Below are positions 1 through 8,825 of a stretch of DNA of 64,000 nucleotides, piece by piece. The notes beneath the pieces were generated by a model. It saw nothing but the letters and a program-made list of their open reading frames with translations, was not told where the DNA came from and did no database searches. The DNA is from Maribacter halichondriae (GTDB taxonomy: Bacteria > Bacteroidota > Bacteroidia > Flavobacteriales > Flavobacteriaceae), in the NCBI RefSeq assembly GCF_027474825.1, contig NZ_CP107030.1, forward strand, positions 1,742,529 to 1,806,528. The letters are read 5' to 3'. The position numbers were made by a program, and so were the translations under genes. Numbering within the stretch: the stretch's first letter is position 1; each line of letters starts with the position of its first letter.

Positions 1-1
1 C

Positions 2-805
2 CCAGGATTTATAGTCGGCATCTTGGCGCAGCAAATCGACACGGGGTATTTGGGTGCGCTCCTAGGAGGAATATTGGTGGGGTACGTGACCCATATGTTG
101 CTAAAGGTTCAACTGTCAAGTATGCTACAGAGCACTTGGGGCTTTATGGCACCCGTCTTTAGTACGATTATCGTGGGCTTATTTTTGTTTTATTTGGTAG
201 GCCCTCCGATAGCGGCACTCATGATTTTCTTGACCGATTTCTTGACCAATCTTGGCGAAGGGGGATCCGGTATTTTAGGAGCCGTAATGGGCTTTCTCGG
301 AGGTATTGATTATGGCGGTCCTTTTAGTAAAACTCAAAGTACATTTGCCACTGCGGTAATGGATATCGACTTGTTCGTTCCGCTAGGTATTTGTGGGGCC
401 ATAGTTACCGTGCCACCTTTGGGCATGTGCTTGGCCACTTTTCTCAAGCCGAAACTATATACCAAGACCGAGAAAGAGTACGCCAAGAGTTCTTGGTTGT
501 ATTCAATAATTGGTGGATTCACGGAGATTGTAATCCCATTGGCCGCGGGCGATTTATGGAGGGTAACCGTTGCTACCGCCCTAGGGTCAACCGTCGCAGG
601 GGTTATTGCCGGATATTTCTTGTTGGAATTGAGTACCCCCGTTTTGGGCGTAGCGCAATGGTTTTTCTATAACAAACCCTTAATTTTTGTACTTTCAGTG
701 GTAGTAGGTTCCATTACCGTGGCCTTGGTGGCCAATCTACTTAAGGGTATCAGTAAAAGGGATATTGCCCAACTCGAACGCGAGGAGGAGGAAGAAATGG
801 ATTAA
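2..805 (+). CDS. PTS fructose-family EIIC permease, 5' end cut by window
   Basis: Membrane channel component of a sugar phosphotransferase system, moving a sugar while the partner EIIB phosphorylates it. The frame is open from base 2, reading PGFIVGILAQQIDTGYLG, so the gene starts outside the window; the first in-frame start-like codon (TTG at 23) is not a real start. Hydrophobic helices fill the chain. Segments typical of the fructose EIIC family are visible: GGIDYGGPFSKTQSTF (family pattern GGPxNK) and GFTEIVIPLAAGDLWRV (family pattern GxxExAIPFAAxDPxRV). The C-terminus ends in an acidic tail (REEEEEMD). EIIB starts 16 bases downstream, followed by HPr and EI, so this is one operon. The EIIA partner is not in the window and is presumably upstream. 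Family assignment is firm; the sugar is not determined. Confidence 0.88.
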   Translation, partial: PGFIVGILAQQIDTGYLGALLGGILVGYVTHMLLKVQLSSMLQSTWGFMAPVFSTIIVGLFLFYLVGPPIAALMIFLTDFLTNLGEGGSGILGAVMGFLGGIDYGGPFSKTQSTFATAVMDIDLFVPLGICGAIVTVPPLGMCLATFLKPKLYTKTEKEYAKSSWLYSIIGGFTEIVIPLAAGDLWRVTVATALGSTVAGVIAGYFLLELSTPVLGVAQWFFYNKPLIFVLSVVVGSITVALVANLLKGISKRDIAQLEREEEEEMD

Positions 806-821
806 CACAAAACAGAACACT

Positions 822-1130
822 ATGAAAATAGCATTGGTAACAGCTTGTCTTGCGGGTGTCGCACACAGCAAAATGGCAGCGATGGCGCTTAAAAAGGAAG
901 CCAAAAAAAGAGGCCACGAAATTGTGGTGGAAGAACAGGGCGGACATAAAGTTCCTGTAAAATTATCGCAAGAACAGATCGATGCCGCCGATGTGGTCAT
1001 CATTGCAAAAATGATAAAGATATCGGGAGAATCTCGATTTGAAGGGAAGCCGATTGTCGATGTGAGTGTAAACAAAGCGGTCAGAAATCCCGTTTCGATA
1101 ATGGATCAGGCCGAGGAACTTTTAAAATAA
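822..1130 (+). CDS. PTS fructose-family EIIB phosphocarrier
   Basis: Small cytoplasmic EIIB protein, 102 aa, that carries phosphate on a cysteine and passes it to the incoming sugar. The N-terminus MKIALVTACLAGVAHSKMAA has the P-loop-like pattern of fructose EIIB domains (TACPTGIAHT in the usual form), with Cys9 as the expected phosphorylation site. The Pro-Thr after the Cys is replaced by Leu-Ala, a mild deviation. The ATG at 822 is chosen because the longer upstream frame (from 765) overlaps the EIIC end and adds residues foreign to the family. It lies between EIIC and HPr with short gaps (16 and 5 bases), so it is very likely co-transcribed. It is a free-standing domain rather than fused to EIIA or EIIC as in many fructose permeases. 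Confidence 0.88.
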   Translation: MKIALVTACLAGVAHSKMAAMALKKEAKKRGHEIVVEEQGGHKVPVKLSQEQIDAADVVIIAKMIKISGESRFEGKPIVDVSVNKAVRNPVSIMDQAEELLK

Positions 1131-1135
1131 CCTTC

Positions 1136-1399
1136 ATGGTCAAAAATACGGTAACGGTCACTGATGAAATAGGCTTTCATGCTAGAACGGCATCCTTGTT
1201 CGCAAAAAAAGCGGGGAGCTTTGCTAGCACTGTTCAAGTCACATACAACGATAAAACGATCAATGGCAAGAGTATGCTGGCCATTATGACTCTCGGGGTA
1301 AAGAGCAATGCCACTGTTGAGGTATCGGCAGACGGCGAGGATGAATCGGAAGCCTTGCAAGCCCTGATCGAATTCGTGCAGAACAACTTTAATAGCTAA
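1136..1399 (+). CDS. ptsH: HPr phosphocarrier protein
   Basis: General PTS phosphocarrier, 87 aa, taking phosphate from EI and giving it to EIIA. His15 lies in GFHARTAS, the canonical active-site context, followed by Arg17. Ser46 in NGKSMLAIMTLG is the position phosphorylated by HPr kinase in Firmicutes; the surrounding motif is conserved here, but no HPr kinase gene is visible in this window, so Ser46 regulation is only possible. Length and fold pattern fit HPr throughout. The gene starts five bases after the EIIB stop and its stop sits immediately before the EI coding frame. The placement of HPr and EI inside the same operon as EIIB/EIIC suggests a self-contained sugar-specific PTS. Confidence 0.95.
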   Translation: MVKNTVTVTDEIGFHARTASLFAKKAGSFASTVQVTYNDKTINGKSMLAIMTLGVKSNATVEVSADGEDESEALQALIEFVQNNFNS

Positions 1400-1400
1400 T

Positions 1401-3032
1401 ATTATTCTTATCTTAAAAGGAATACCGGCATCCCCGGGCTTCGCCCATGGTAGCGCGTTCTTGATCGAGAACGCAGCACCGCTCATCGTTCATAAAAAAG
1501 TTGTCGAAAATCCCGATTTGGAAATCGAAACCTTTAAGAAAGCACTGGTAGCTATAAAGGTTCAAATTGCCGGGGTTAAAGAAAAGATGGCCGAACGGCT
1601 TTCGGCAAATGAGCTTGAAATCTATGACGCCCATATTTCGATTTTAGAAGATCCCGAATTGATCGATAAGTCCATCGAAATCATAGCTGCTGAGCATACC
1701 AATGCCGATTTTGCCCTACATGCCGTCGCAAAGGAATTCATGGAATTGTTGGAGCAGCTGCACGACGAATACCTTAGCGCCCGGGCAAAAGACATCGACG
1801 AGGTCTCAACTGCCGTAATACGACATCTTCAAGGAAAATCAGATTTACATTTGAACCTTTCGAAGCCCGTAATCATCATTGCGGACAAAATTTCGACACA
1901 TCAGATCTCAACAATTGATACACAATTCGTACTCGGAGTAGTTACAGCTCAAGGAGGTGCTACCGATCATTCTTCCATATTATACAATGCCATGGGAATT
2001 CCGGCGATCGTAGGCTTGGGCGATAGGCTTTTTTCCGTGTTGAAAAACGATACGGTGCTTCTTGATGCGGAAGTCGGAAAGATTGAGGTAAATCCAGATA
2101 ATGAAATATTCAAGGCATTTCAAAAGCGATATGAAATATACCGTTTGGAAGAAGAAGAAAATCTTGAAAACAGCCATTTGCCCGCCCGAACATTATCCGG
2201 AAAGCAATTAAAGGTCTACGCCAATATCGGGGATGCCAAAGATGCCAAAGATGCCCAACTCAAAGGGGCCGATGGTGTCGGTTTATTACGTACCGAATTC
2301 TGCTTTTTGGAAAGAACTTCGTTGCCCACCGAAGAAGAACAATACGAAATGTACAAGGCGATGCTGGATGAACTTCCCGACAAAGAGATTGTTGTTCGTC
2401 TTATGGATATAGGTTCCGATAAAAAGGTCTCCTATATCGAAATGGAGGAAGAAGAGAATCCAGCTATGGGCATACGTGCCTTGCGTTTAGGTTTCAAACA
2501 TTACGATGCGCTCCTCAAACCGCAAATACGGGCCTTGTTGCGGTTGTCGGCTTCCTATGATCTTCAATTTTTACTCCCTATGATTGCCACACCTCAAGAT
2601 TTGCAAGCCGTAAAGAATGTCATTCAGAAAGAAACTTCGGAATTGGAATCCGATGGAATTGAAATCAAAAAATCCATCCCCTTGGGCATCATGGTCGAAA
2701 TACCGAATGTCGCCTTGCTCCCTGAGTTGTTTGTAGACGATGTCGATTTTTTCTCTTTCGGCACCAATGACCTGGCGCAATACATGATGGCGGCGGACCG
2801 AACGAATACCTCTGTTTCGGAATATCTTCCCGAGGCCGTACCCGGCATTCTGAAGCTTTTGGAAAATGTGGTTCGAGTTGCGCACGCCAAAGGCAAGTGG
2901 GTCGGCATATGTGGGGGACTGGCGGCAGACATCAACTTAACGGAAACCTTTATTAATATAGGTGTTGATGAATTGAGCATGCCCGCATCCGTGATACCCA
3001 AAATGAAGGCTTTTATCAGAAAATTGGAATAG
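1401..3032 (+). CDS. ptsI: PTS Enzyme I (PEP-protein phosphotransferase)
   Basis: Cytoplasmic enzyme that autophosphorylates from phosphoenolpyruvate and phosphorylates HPr. The phosphohistidine segment GGATDHSSILYNAMGIPAIVG, the PEP-site segment GLLRTEFCFLER and the C-terminal GICGGLAADI with the catalytic Cys are all present. The first canonical start in frame is TTG at 1461, but the conserved N-terminal signature KGIPASPGFAHG is encoded upstream of it (1416-1451). Going back, the frame is open to about 1368 with no ATG, GTG or TTG. I therefore place the start at ATT 1401 (or ATT 1404), two to five bases after the HPr stop, giving 543 aa. A non-canonical start coupled to HPr termination, or a base error destroying the start codon, are both possible. 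Function is certain, start is not. Confidence 0.9.
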   Translation: MILILKGIPASPGFAHGSAFLIENAAPLIVHKKVVENPDLEIETFKKALVAIKVQIAGVKEKMAERLSANELEIYDAHISILEDPELIDKSIEIIAAEHTNADFALHAVAKEFMELLEQLHDEYLSARAKDIDEVSTAVIRHLQGKSDLHLNLSKPVIIIADKISTHQISTIDTQFVLGVVTAQGGATDHSSILYNAMGIPAIVGLGDRLFSVLKNDTVLLDAEVGKIEVNPDNEIFKAFQKRYEIYRLEEEENLENSHLPARTLSGKQLKVYANIGDAKDAKDAQLKGADGVGLLRTEFCFLERTSLPTEEEQYEMYKAMLDELPDKEIVVRLMDIGSDKKVSYIEMEEEENPAMGIRALRLGFKHYDALLKPQIRALLRLSASYDLQFLLPMIATPQDLQAVKNVIQKETSELESDGIEIKKSIPLGIMVEIPNVALLPELFVDDVDFFSFGTNDLAQYMMAADRTNTSVSEYLPEAVPGILKLLENVVRVAHAKGKWVGICGGLAADINLTETFINIGVDELSMPASVIPKMKAFIRKLE

Positions 3033-3144
3033 CTAATTTTATGTAGGGCCGTTCTTTACAAGTTCTCAGCAGGGTAAAGTTCTATTAAATGCATTCGTAT
3101 GCAAAAGGAATTCTCGAAATAAAAGGTATTTTTAAAGGATAAGT

Positions 3145-6100
3145 ATGAAGACCATGCCTAAATTGAGTAGCATTTTAAGATTACTACTAGTCGCCTCAAG
3201 TCTCGTTTTTCTTGGATGCACGCCAACCAATATTGAAGGATCTTGGGACTTTGAAGTTTCTTGGGACGAAGACAATTCTTCCTATGGAGTTTTAAAAATC
3301 ATCAATGAAAATGGTAATCATTCAGCGATTTTGAATTCCTTTCAGATGGGAAAGCTTGAATTACAAAATCTTGCCGTTTCGGGCAGTTCGATTTCTGGTG
3401 ATTTTGAAAAATGGGGCGATACTTTTGTGCTGGAAGGAAACTTTAGCGGAGATTCGTTCAAGGGAAATTTAAAAAACGAAGATGAAACCCATTCCTTAAC
3501 TGCCCAAAGACAATCGGAAGACCTGGCAGTAATCGATCGCTCGGAAATCAAATATGTCTTGTCTGACAATGATCTTGAAGAGACCGAACTCAATATCGAC
3601 CATGCGAAGTTAATAGAAGATTCAGGCCAAGAGTCTTTTCAAAGAGGTGAACGGATCTATAACTCGAATTGTATCAATTGCCACGGTAATCCGGAAATCG
3701 AGGGGTCTATTCCACTTTCCTTGAAATTTTGGGAGCAACCCTTTAAGGCGGGCAACGATCCTTATTCCATGTATGAGAGTATTAGTCGTGGCTATGCAAC
3801 AATGCCCCCTCAATTGACATTAACTCCTCGAGAAAAATATGATGTCATCACCTATATCAGGGAAGCATATGTTCGAGAGAACAATCCCGATCAATATTTT
3901 AATGCTTCCGTTGGGTACTTGGCAGGTCTGCCGGAAGGCACTTCAAAAGGCCCTGAACCAAGGCCGTATCATCCTTGGTCGGATCAAGACTATGGCAATT
4001 TTTTCATCAATACCTATGAATTGGTGGATGCCGAAACCGGACCTGAACGTTACCACTCGCCTGGCCCGACACCATATGCCGATGAAGATTATTCGAAAAA
4101 TAATTTTGCTTACAAAGGCATCGCCGTTCGTCTGGATAAAGGCGAAGGAGGCGTTGCTAAAGGAAAGGCATGGATGATCTTTGACCATGATGTCATGCGC
4201 GTTGCAGGAGGTTGGACGGGCGAGGGCTTTATCGATTGGGATGCCATTCTGCTTAACGACCGTCATGAAACCTATCCTCGTACAATCGGGAAACTTCATT
4301 TTGAAACTCCGGTCGGGCCAGGGTGGGCCAATCCTAAAACGGGAGATTTTAAAGACCCCAGATTCACGGCTCGGGATGGTAGAAAATTCGGCCCTTTGCC
4401 AAAGGAATGGGCTGATTACAAAGGCCTATACCATCATGGTAACGATATCATCATTTCGTATTCAGTGGGCGCTGCCGAAATTCTCGAACAATTGGGAAGG
4501 GAAGAAAGTGACGACCAAATCGTATTTACCAGAACACTGAATATCAGCCCTTCCTCTTCTTTGTTGAAGTTAAGAGTGGCCAAGGATAATATCAATGTCC
4601 GAATTTCAGGAAATGGCGCCACCCTTTCAAAAGAAGATGGCTATGTAATGATGACCGTGCAGCAATCACAAGCGGCCAAAATCAAACTTTTTATTGCAAA
4701 CGCCACTGTCGATTTAGATGTTTTGGCAAAATCATCCGCTGCTCCGAAGTCGTTAAAACAATATACCAAAGGTGGACCAGCACATTATCCCGAGGAAATA
4801 AGCAGTGTTATTACAAAAGGGTCTGACGAAAACCTCTTCGCAGTGGATCAACTGAGTCCGCCCTATGACAATCCATGGAATTGCCGCATGAAATTGAGCG
4901 GCATCGATTTTATGAAAGATGGCAACAAAGCAGTGGCCTGCACGACCGACGGCGATGTTTGGTTGATTACCGGGTTGACCGATGGCGGCAACTCCCTAAA
5001 ATGGAAACGAATCGGGGCGGGCTTATTCCAACCCTTGGGAATAAAAGTGGTCGATGAACAGATTTTCGTAACCTGCCGCGACCAGCTTGTTCGTCTTCGC
5101 GATTTTAACGGGGATGATGAAACCGATTTTTATGAAAGCTTCAACCATGACCATCAAGTAACAGATCATTTTCATGAATTTGCAATGGGCCTTCAAGCCG
5201 ATGAGAAAGGAAATCTATATTACGCCAAGAGTGGGAGACATGCTCGGGAGGCTTTGATTCCACAGCATGGCACATTGATAAAGGTCAGCAAAGATGGTTC
5301 GGAATCAGAAATTATAGCCAAAGGATTTCGTGCCGCAAACGGCGTTTGCCTAAATCCCGATGGCAGTTTTTTGGTAACCGATCAACAAGGCTATTGGAAC
5401 CCTATGAATCGCATCAACTGGATCGAAACGGATGGAGAAGCAAAATTTTATGGAAATATGTGGGGGTATAATCCGCCTAAAGATTCTACTCGGCTTGCCA
5501 TGGAGCAACCCATGGTTTGGGTCGATATGGAATTCGACCGATCTCCTTCTGAATTATTATGGGTAGATAGTGAAAAATGGGGTCCTTTGGACGGTAGTCT
5601 TTTGAGCTTTTCCTACGGATATGGCAAAATTCAATTGGTCCTCAATGAGGAAGTTGAAGGTCAAAGACAAGGCGGAGTCATCGATATTCCGGGAATGAAA
5701 TTCTATACCGGGGTCATGCGTGGCCGATTTCATCCTGATGACCAACACTTGTATTTATGCGGCATGGAAGCCTGGAGCACTTCGCAGAATATGCGGACCG
5801 GAGATCTATACCGTATTCGCTACACGGGCAAGACCATCCCGATGCCAATAGTATTGAACACGCTTGAAAACGGCATACAATTGACGTTTGCCTCAAAATT
5901 GGAAGCTGAAAGCGCTTCTACTATTTCAAATTACGAAGTGAAAACATGGGATTTAATCCGAAGTAGCAAATACGGTTCCGACAGGCACAATGTAAAAACC
6001 TTGAAAATTTCCGAAGCAAGACTGACCAAAGACGGTAAAGGGATAACACTGCTCACAGATGAAATAACACCTGTTGATGTGATGACCATAAGTTATGATA

Positions 6101-6201
6101 TACTCGACGAATCAGGAGCGCCGTTAAAAGGCACCGTTCAGAACACCATTCATGTTTTGGGAAAAGATAAGTCCAGTAAAAAGTCCATAGCTATGGACTA
6201 A
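3145..6201 (+). CDS. Large c-type cytochrome lipoprotein with beta-propeller (sorbosone dehydrogenase-like)
   Basis: 1018-aa predicted lipoprotein: the signal LVFLGCTPTN puts the lipid-bearing Cys at residue 25. A beta-rich domain resembling a small barrel follows (about 27-125). A haem c domain comes next (about 165-250) with the binding motif CINCH and a likely Met ligand in YATMPPQ. The long middle part (about 290-560) has no family I can name with certainty; it resembles the DUF6797 region found with such cytochromes. The last 400 residues form propeller-like repeats as in sorbosone/PQQ-type dehydrogenases, e.g. GLQADEKGNLYYAKSGRHA and GVCLNPDGSFLVTDQQGYW. The likely role is periplasmic or surface oxidation of a carbohydrate or a similar compound with electron transfer to the haem; the substrate is unknown. 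It starts 112 bases after EI and is probably a separate unit. Confidence 0.75.
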   Translation: MKTMPKLSSILRLLLVASSLVFLGCTPTNIEGSWDFEVSWDEDNSSYGVLKIINENGNHSAILNSFQMGKLELQNLAVSGSSISGDFEKWGDTFVLEGNFSGDSFKGNLKNEDETHSLTAQRQSEDLAVIDRSEIKYVLSDNDLEETELNIDHAKLIEDSGQESFQRGERIYNSNCINCHGNPEIEGSIPLSLKFWEQPFKAGNDPYSMYESISRGYATMPPQLTLTPREKYDVITYIREAYVRENNPDQYFNASVGYLAGLPEGTSKGPEPRPYHPWSDQDYGNFFINTYELVDAETGPERYHSPGPTPYADEDYSKNNFAYKGIAVRLDKGEGGVAKGKAWMIFDHDVMRVAGGWTGEGFIDWDAILLNDRHETYPRTIGKLHFETPVGPGWANPKTGDFKDPRFTARDGRKFGPLPKEWADYKGLYHHGNDIIISYSVGAAEILEQLGREESDDQIVFTRTLNISPSSSLLKLRVAKDNINVRISGNGATLSKEDGYVMMTVQQSQAAKIKLFIANATVDLDVLAKSSAAPKSLKQYTKGGPAHYPEEISSVITKGSDENLFAVDQLSPPYDNPWNCRMKLSGIDFMKDGNKAVACTTDGDVWLITGLTDGGNSLKWKRIGAGLFQPLGIKVVDEQIFVTCRDQLVRLRDFNGDDETDFYESFNHDHQVTDHFHEFAMGLQADEKGNLYYAKSGRHAREALIPQHGTLIKVSKDGSESEIIAKGFRAANGVCLNPDGSFLVTDQQGYWNPMNRINWIETDGEAKFYGNMWGYNPPKDSTRLAMEQPMVWVDMEFDRSPSELLWVDSEKWGPLDGSLLSFSYGYGKIQLVLNEEVEGQRQGGVIDIPGMKFYTGVMRGRFHPDDQHLYLCGMEAWSTSQNMRTGDLYRIRYTGKTIPMPIVLNTLENGIQLTFASKLEAESASTISNYEVKTWDLIRSSKYGSDRHNVKTLKISEARLTKDGKGITLLTDEITPVDVMTISYDILDESGAPLKGTVQNTIHVLGKDKSSKKSIAMD

Positions 6202-6414
6202 AATACCTATTGCCAAAAACCCTTCTGGCCCCCTGATATTTACTACAGTTTCGACAATCATTTTTTTGCCAAATTTTTTGAGCTTCTCCCAAAATATGTT
6301 ATCAAAGATCCCGTTATAGTATAGTACCCTCTTAAATACTCCCTATTTGGAATTTTTACTTCAAAATCACTTTTAGAAGCATTTTCTAAAAACCATTAGA
6401 CCAACACATCTAAT

Positions 6415-7134
6415 ATGGGGGCCAAACCATCGTACAACACATCGTGGAACATCGTGTATGCTTACCTAAAGGACCCAGGTAATGCCGAAAAACACAAGAA
6501 CTTTTATCATGCCGTAGAACCGTTGATCAAACATTGGTTGTTACGATTTGAGCTAAAGGATGATCTCGAGGGCCATGCCCGAAGTATTTTTTCAGACCTC
6601 TATCTCAAAGAACAAAAAAGATACAAGGTCGGGAAGCTATCTACCGAAAAGTGTACCGCTCAAATTACCACCTATTATTTTCCGGTTATCAAGAATCTGT
6701 GTTTCGATTATGCGGGTGTGCTGAATCACAAAATGAAATATACTTCGGAGATTCTCCTTTCCGAAAGTGAATCGGAACCCGGTGTATTTGAAACCTTGTG
6801 GGGCGAACACAAGAATACGGTACTATCGGAAATGAGCCGTAGCGTTCAAGACTATATAGAGCTATCGAATTTCGAACAAAAGAAAAAGGAAGTCTTGCGG
6901 AAGCGTTTTATTGAAGGGTCAAAATTCCCGGATATTTTTATGGGTGTCGAAAAGAACGAATTTGAGGCGCAACGAAAATGGGCCTGTAGGCAAGGAAAGA
7001 AAATTGCGTTGAAAATCGCAAAGCACATACTTCCAGGAATCATCGATTGTTATCGAATTCCCATCAGCAAAAAAATAGATCCGAAAATTATTGAAAAGTA
7101 TTTGTTGGGACTTCGGACTAAATTGGCTATTTGA
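6415..7134 (+). CDS. Hypothetical protein, weakly sigma-factor-like
   Basis: 239-aa soluble protein I do not recognise with confidence. It has no signal peptide or membrane segment. The order of features is reminiscent of an ECF sigma factor: an N-terminal helical part (about 25-75, HWLLRFELKDDLEGHARSIF), a linker, then a C-terminal helical part (about 145-205) beginning YIELSNFEQKKKEVLRKRF with a possible helix-turn-helix around FPDIFMGVEKNEFEAQRKWA. The residues typical of sigma region 2.4 are not obvious. It stands alone, 213 bases after the cytochrome gene and 163 before the M1 peptidase, and has no adjacent anti-sigma gene. Another possibility is a phage- or island-type DNA-binding protein. 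The open frame and codon use look like a real gene. Confidence 0.6.
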   Translation: MGAKPSYNTSWNIVYAYLKDPGNAEKHKNFYHAVEPLIKHWLLRFELKDDLEGHARSIFSDLYLKEQKRYKVGKLSTEKCTAQITTYYFPVIKNLCFDYAGVLNHKMKYTSEILLSESESEPGVFETLWGEHKNTVLSEMSRSVQDYIELSNFEQKKKEVLRKRFIEGSKFPDIFMGVEKNEFEAQRKWACRQGKKIALKIAKHILPGIIDCYRIPISKKIDPKIIEKYLLGLRTKLAI

Positions 7135-7297
7135 TTAACTGGAGGTCGATAAAATGATGTTTTTTTCAAACTACTCTTCAAAACGGTTGATTTATAGGAC
7201 TATACATCCCGATTGAAAAAACATTAAATTCGTATTTCATCTTTTCCCACAATGCCAATGAAGCCCTTGGAGCGAAGGAAAATGTCCATTTAACAAA

Positions 7298-8614
7298 ATG
7301 CAATTTTCCAAAATAGTTAGCACAATTTTTCTCTGGATATTATGTTCAGGGGGTTCTGTATTTTCTCAAATGTCATCGAAAACAAATGACCTAAATGTCT
7401 TAAGCTATGAACTACTGCTAAGTACGGACATGTCCAACGAAAGATTTACAGGAACCGTCAACATAAGTTTTCTAATCAGTCCGGAGGCAAGGGAGGTAGT
7501 CTTTGATTGTGGAAATCTTCAGATTACAGAGATTACCGGTAGCAAGGTCGCGGGCTTTACGCAAAAAAATAAAAAAGTAATCATCTCCTTAAACAGTAGG
7601 GACAAGACAGAAAATCACATCCAAATAACGTATTCCGGAAGTCCTTCTCATGGAATCGTTTTCATTCCCAAAAGTCAAAGTATCTATACTGTTTTTTCGA
7701 CCAGTCAATGGATGGTGTGTAACGACTCCCCAAACGATAGGGCAACGTTTAAGATAGAACTATCTATTCCAAATGGCAGTCTGTGTATCGCTAGCGGGGT
7801 CTTAAAAAACACCTCTAATAAGGGTGACAAAACCCAATATTCATGGGTTCAGGATTATGAATCCCCATCGTATACCTACGGATTCGCAATAGGCCCCTTC
7901 AACAAATTCCAAGAAACCCATGGAAAAATCTCGCTCAATTACTACTCCACAAATCATACCTTAGAACAACTCAAAACAATTTTTCGGCCAACCGGAGAAA
8001 TAATCGATTTTTTTGAGGCAAAATCGGGCATACCGTATGTTCAGTCCTCCTATTCCCAAATCCTAATCGGAAACCATTATCAAGAAATGTCTGGATTCTC
8101 AGTGTTGAAGGAATCATATGGCGAGTTAGTAATGAATGACAGTACGGAGACAAATCTAATCTCCCATGAACTGGCCCACCAATGGTGGGGAAACATGATT
8201 ACCTGCGAGGACTGGAACCATTTTTGGTTGAACGAGGGGCTTGCGACCTTTATGTCTGCCGCCTTCAACGAACATAAATTCGGCAAGCACAAATACGAAT
8301 CGGATATAGATTCGTATCGAAAGGTTTATGAGTCGGTTAAAAACAAGGGAAAGGATAAATCTTTGGTATTCGATGATTGGTTAAATCCCACAAGAGAGGA
8401 TCGCAATCTTGTTTATTTCAAAGGGGCGTATGTCATACATCTGCTCAGAATGGAACTAGGGGAAAAGGACTTTTGGGGCGGAATAAAATTCTATAGCCAA
8501 GAATATTTCGGCAAGTCGGTCAATACCCTATACTTTCAAAAAGCGATGGAGGAATCTACAGGTCGCGACCTTAGCGCATTCTTCAATAAGTGGATAAATA
8601 AAACGGAAGGATAA
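7298..8614 (+). CDS. M1-family (gluzincin) aminopeptidase, short form
   Basis: Secreted or periplasmic zinc peptidase of 438 aa with an N-terminal signal peptide (IFLWILCSGGSVFSQ). The zinc site is clear: His290-Glu291-x-x-His294 in SHELAHQWWG and the third ligand Glu313 in WLNEGLATF, with the 18-residue spacing normal for M1. An N-terminal saddle-like beta domain (about 25-210) precedes the catalytic domain. The exopeptidase signature GxMEN, expected shortly before the zinc site, is degenerate: the chain reads YQEMSGFSVLKES. The protein stops soon after the thermolysin-like domain, so it lacks the C-terminal helical domain of full-size M1 enzymes. Substrate is unknown; loss of the GxMEN residues could mean altered exopeptidase specificity. 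It stands as a single gene. Confidence 0.85.
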   Translation: MQFSKIVSTIFLWILCSGGSVFSQMSSKTNDLNVLSYELLLSTDMSNERFTGTVNISFLISPEAREVVFDCGNLQITEITGSKVAGFTQKNKKVIISLNSRDKTENHIQITYSGSPSHGIVFIPKSQSIYTVFSTSQWMVCNDSPNDRATFKIELSIPNGSLCIASGVLKNTSNKGDKTQYSWVQDYESPSYTYGFAIGPFNKFQETHGKISLNYYSTNHTLEQLKTIFRPTGEIIDFFEAKSGIPYVQSSYSQILIGNHYQEMSGFSVLKESYGELVMNDSTETNLISHELAHQWWGNMITCEDWNHFWLNEGLATFMSAAFNEHKFGKHKYESDIDSYRKVYESVKNKGKDKSLVFDDWLNPTREDRNLVYFKGAYVIHLLRMELGEKDFWGGIKFYSQEYFGKSVNTLYFQKAMEESTGRDLSAFFNKWINKTEG

Positions 8615-8745
8615 GGACTACTAACATAAGGCGAATGAAAATAGCACCAATTACAACAAGGTAGCATTTTCAATATTTCGAAATTCTTAGCCAACCTTTC
8701 AACTAAATTTGTTCAAACCTTTGCAAAAGGACCGATTCAAGGCAA

Positions 8746-8767
8746 ATGACACCTAGATGACACCTAG
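8746..8767. repeat. Tandem direct repeat, 2 x 11 bp
   Basis: Two perfect copies of ATGACACCTAG in direct succession, about 60 bases upstream of the XRE fusion gene, followed by a partial third match (ATG). Its place upstream of a gene whose product carries a helix-turn-helix makes an autoregulatory operator possible, but this is inference only. It is otherwise too short to classify. Confidence 0.45.
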
Positions 8768-8796
8768 ATGTCGTGCAGCTAACCAAGCGTTATCTA

Positions 8797-8804
8797 TAGC
8801 TTTG
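8797..8804 (+). promoter_or_regulatory. Candidate -7 box (TAGCTTTG)
   Basis: TAGCTTTG matches the Bacteroidota -7 consensus TAnnTTTG and ends 21 bases before the ATG of the XRE/DUF4870/beta-lactamase gene at 8826. No clear -33 TTG is seen at the usual spacing, so confidence is moderate. The tandem 11-bp repeat lies about 30 bases upstream. Confidence 0.4.
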
Positions 8805-8825
8805 TGACAACAAAATTTTATTTCA

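Noticed and set aside
1461..1463. TTG as start of EI
   Set aside because: It would drop the conserved KGIPASPGFAHG segment coded just upstream in the same frame.
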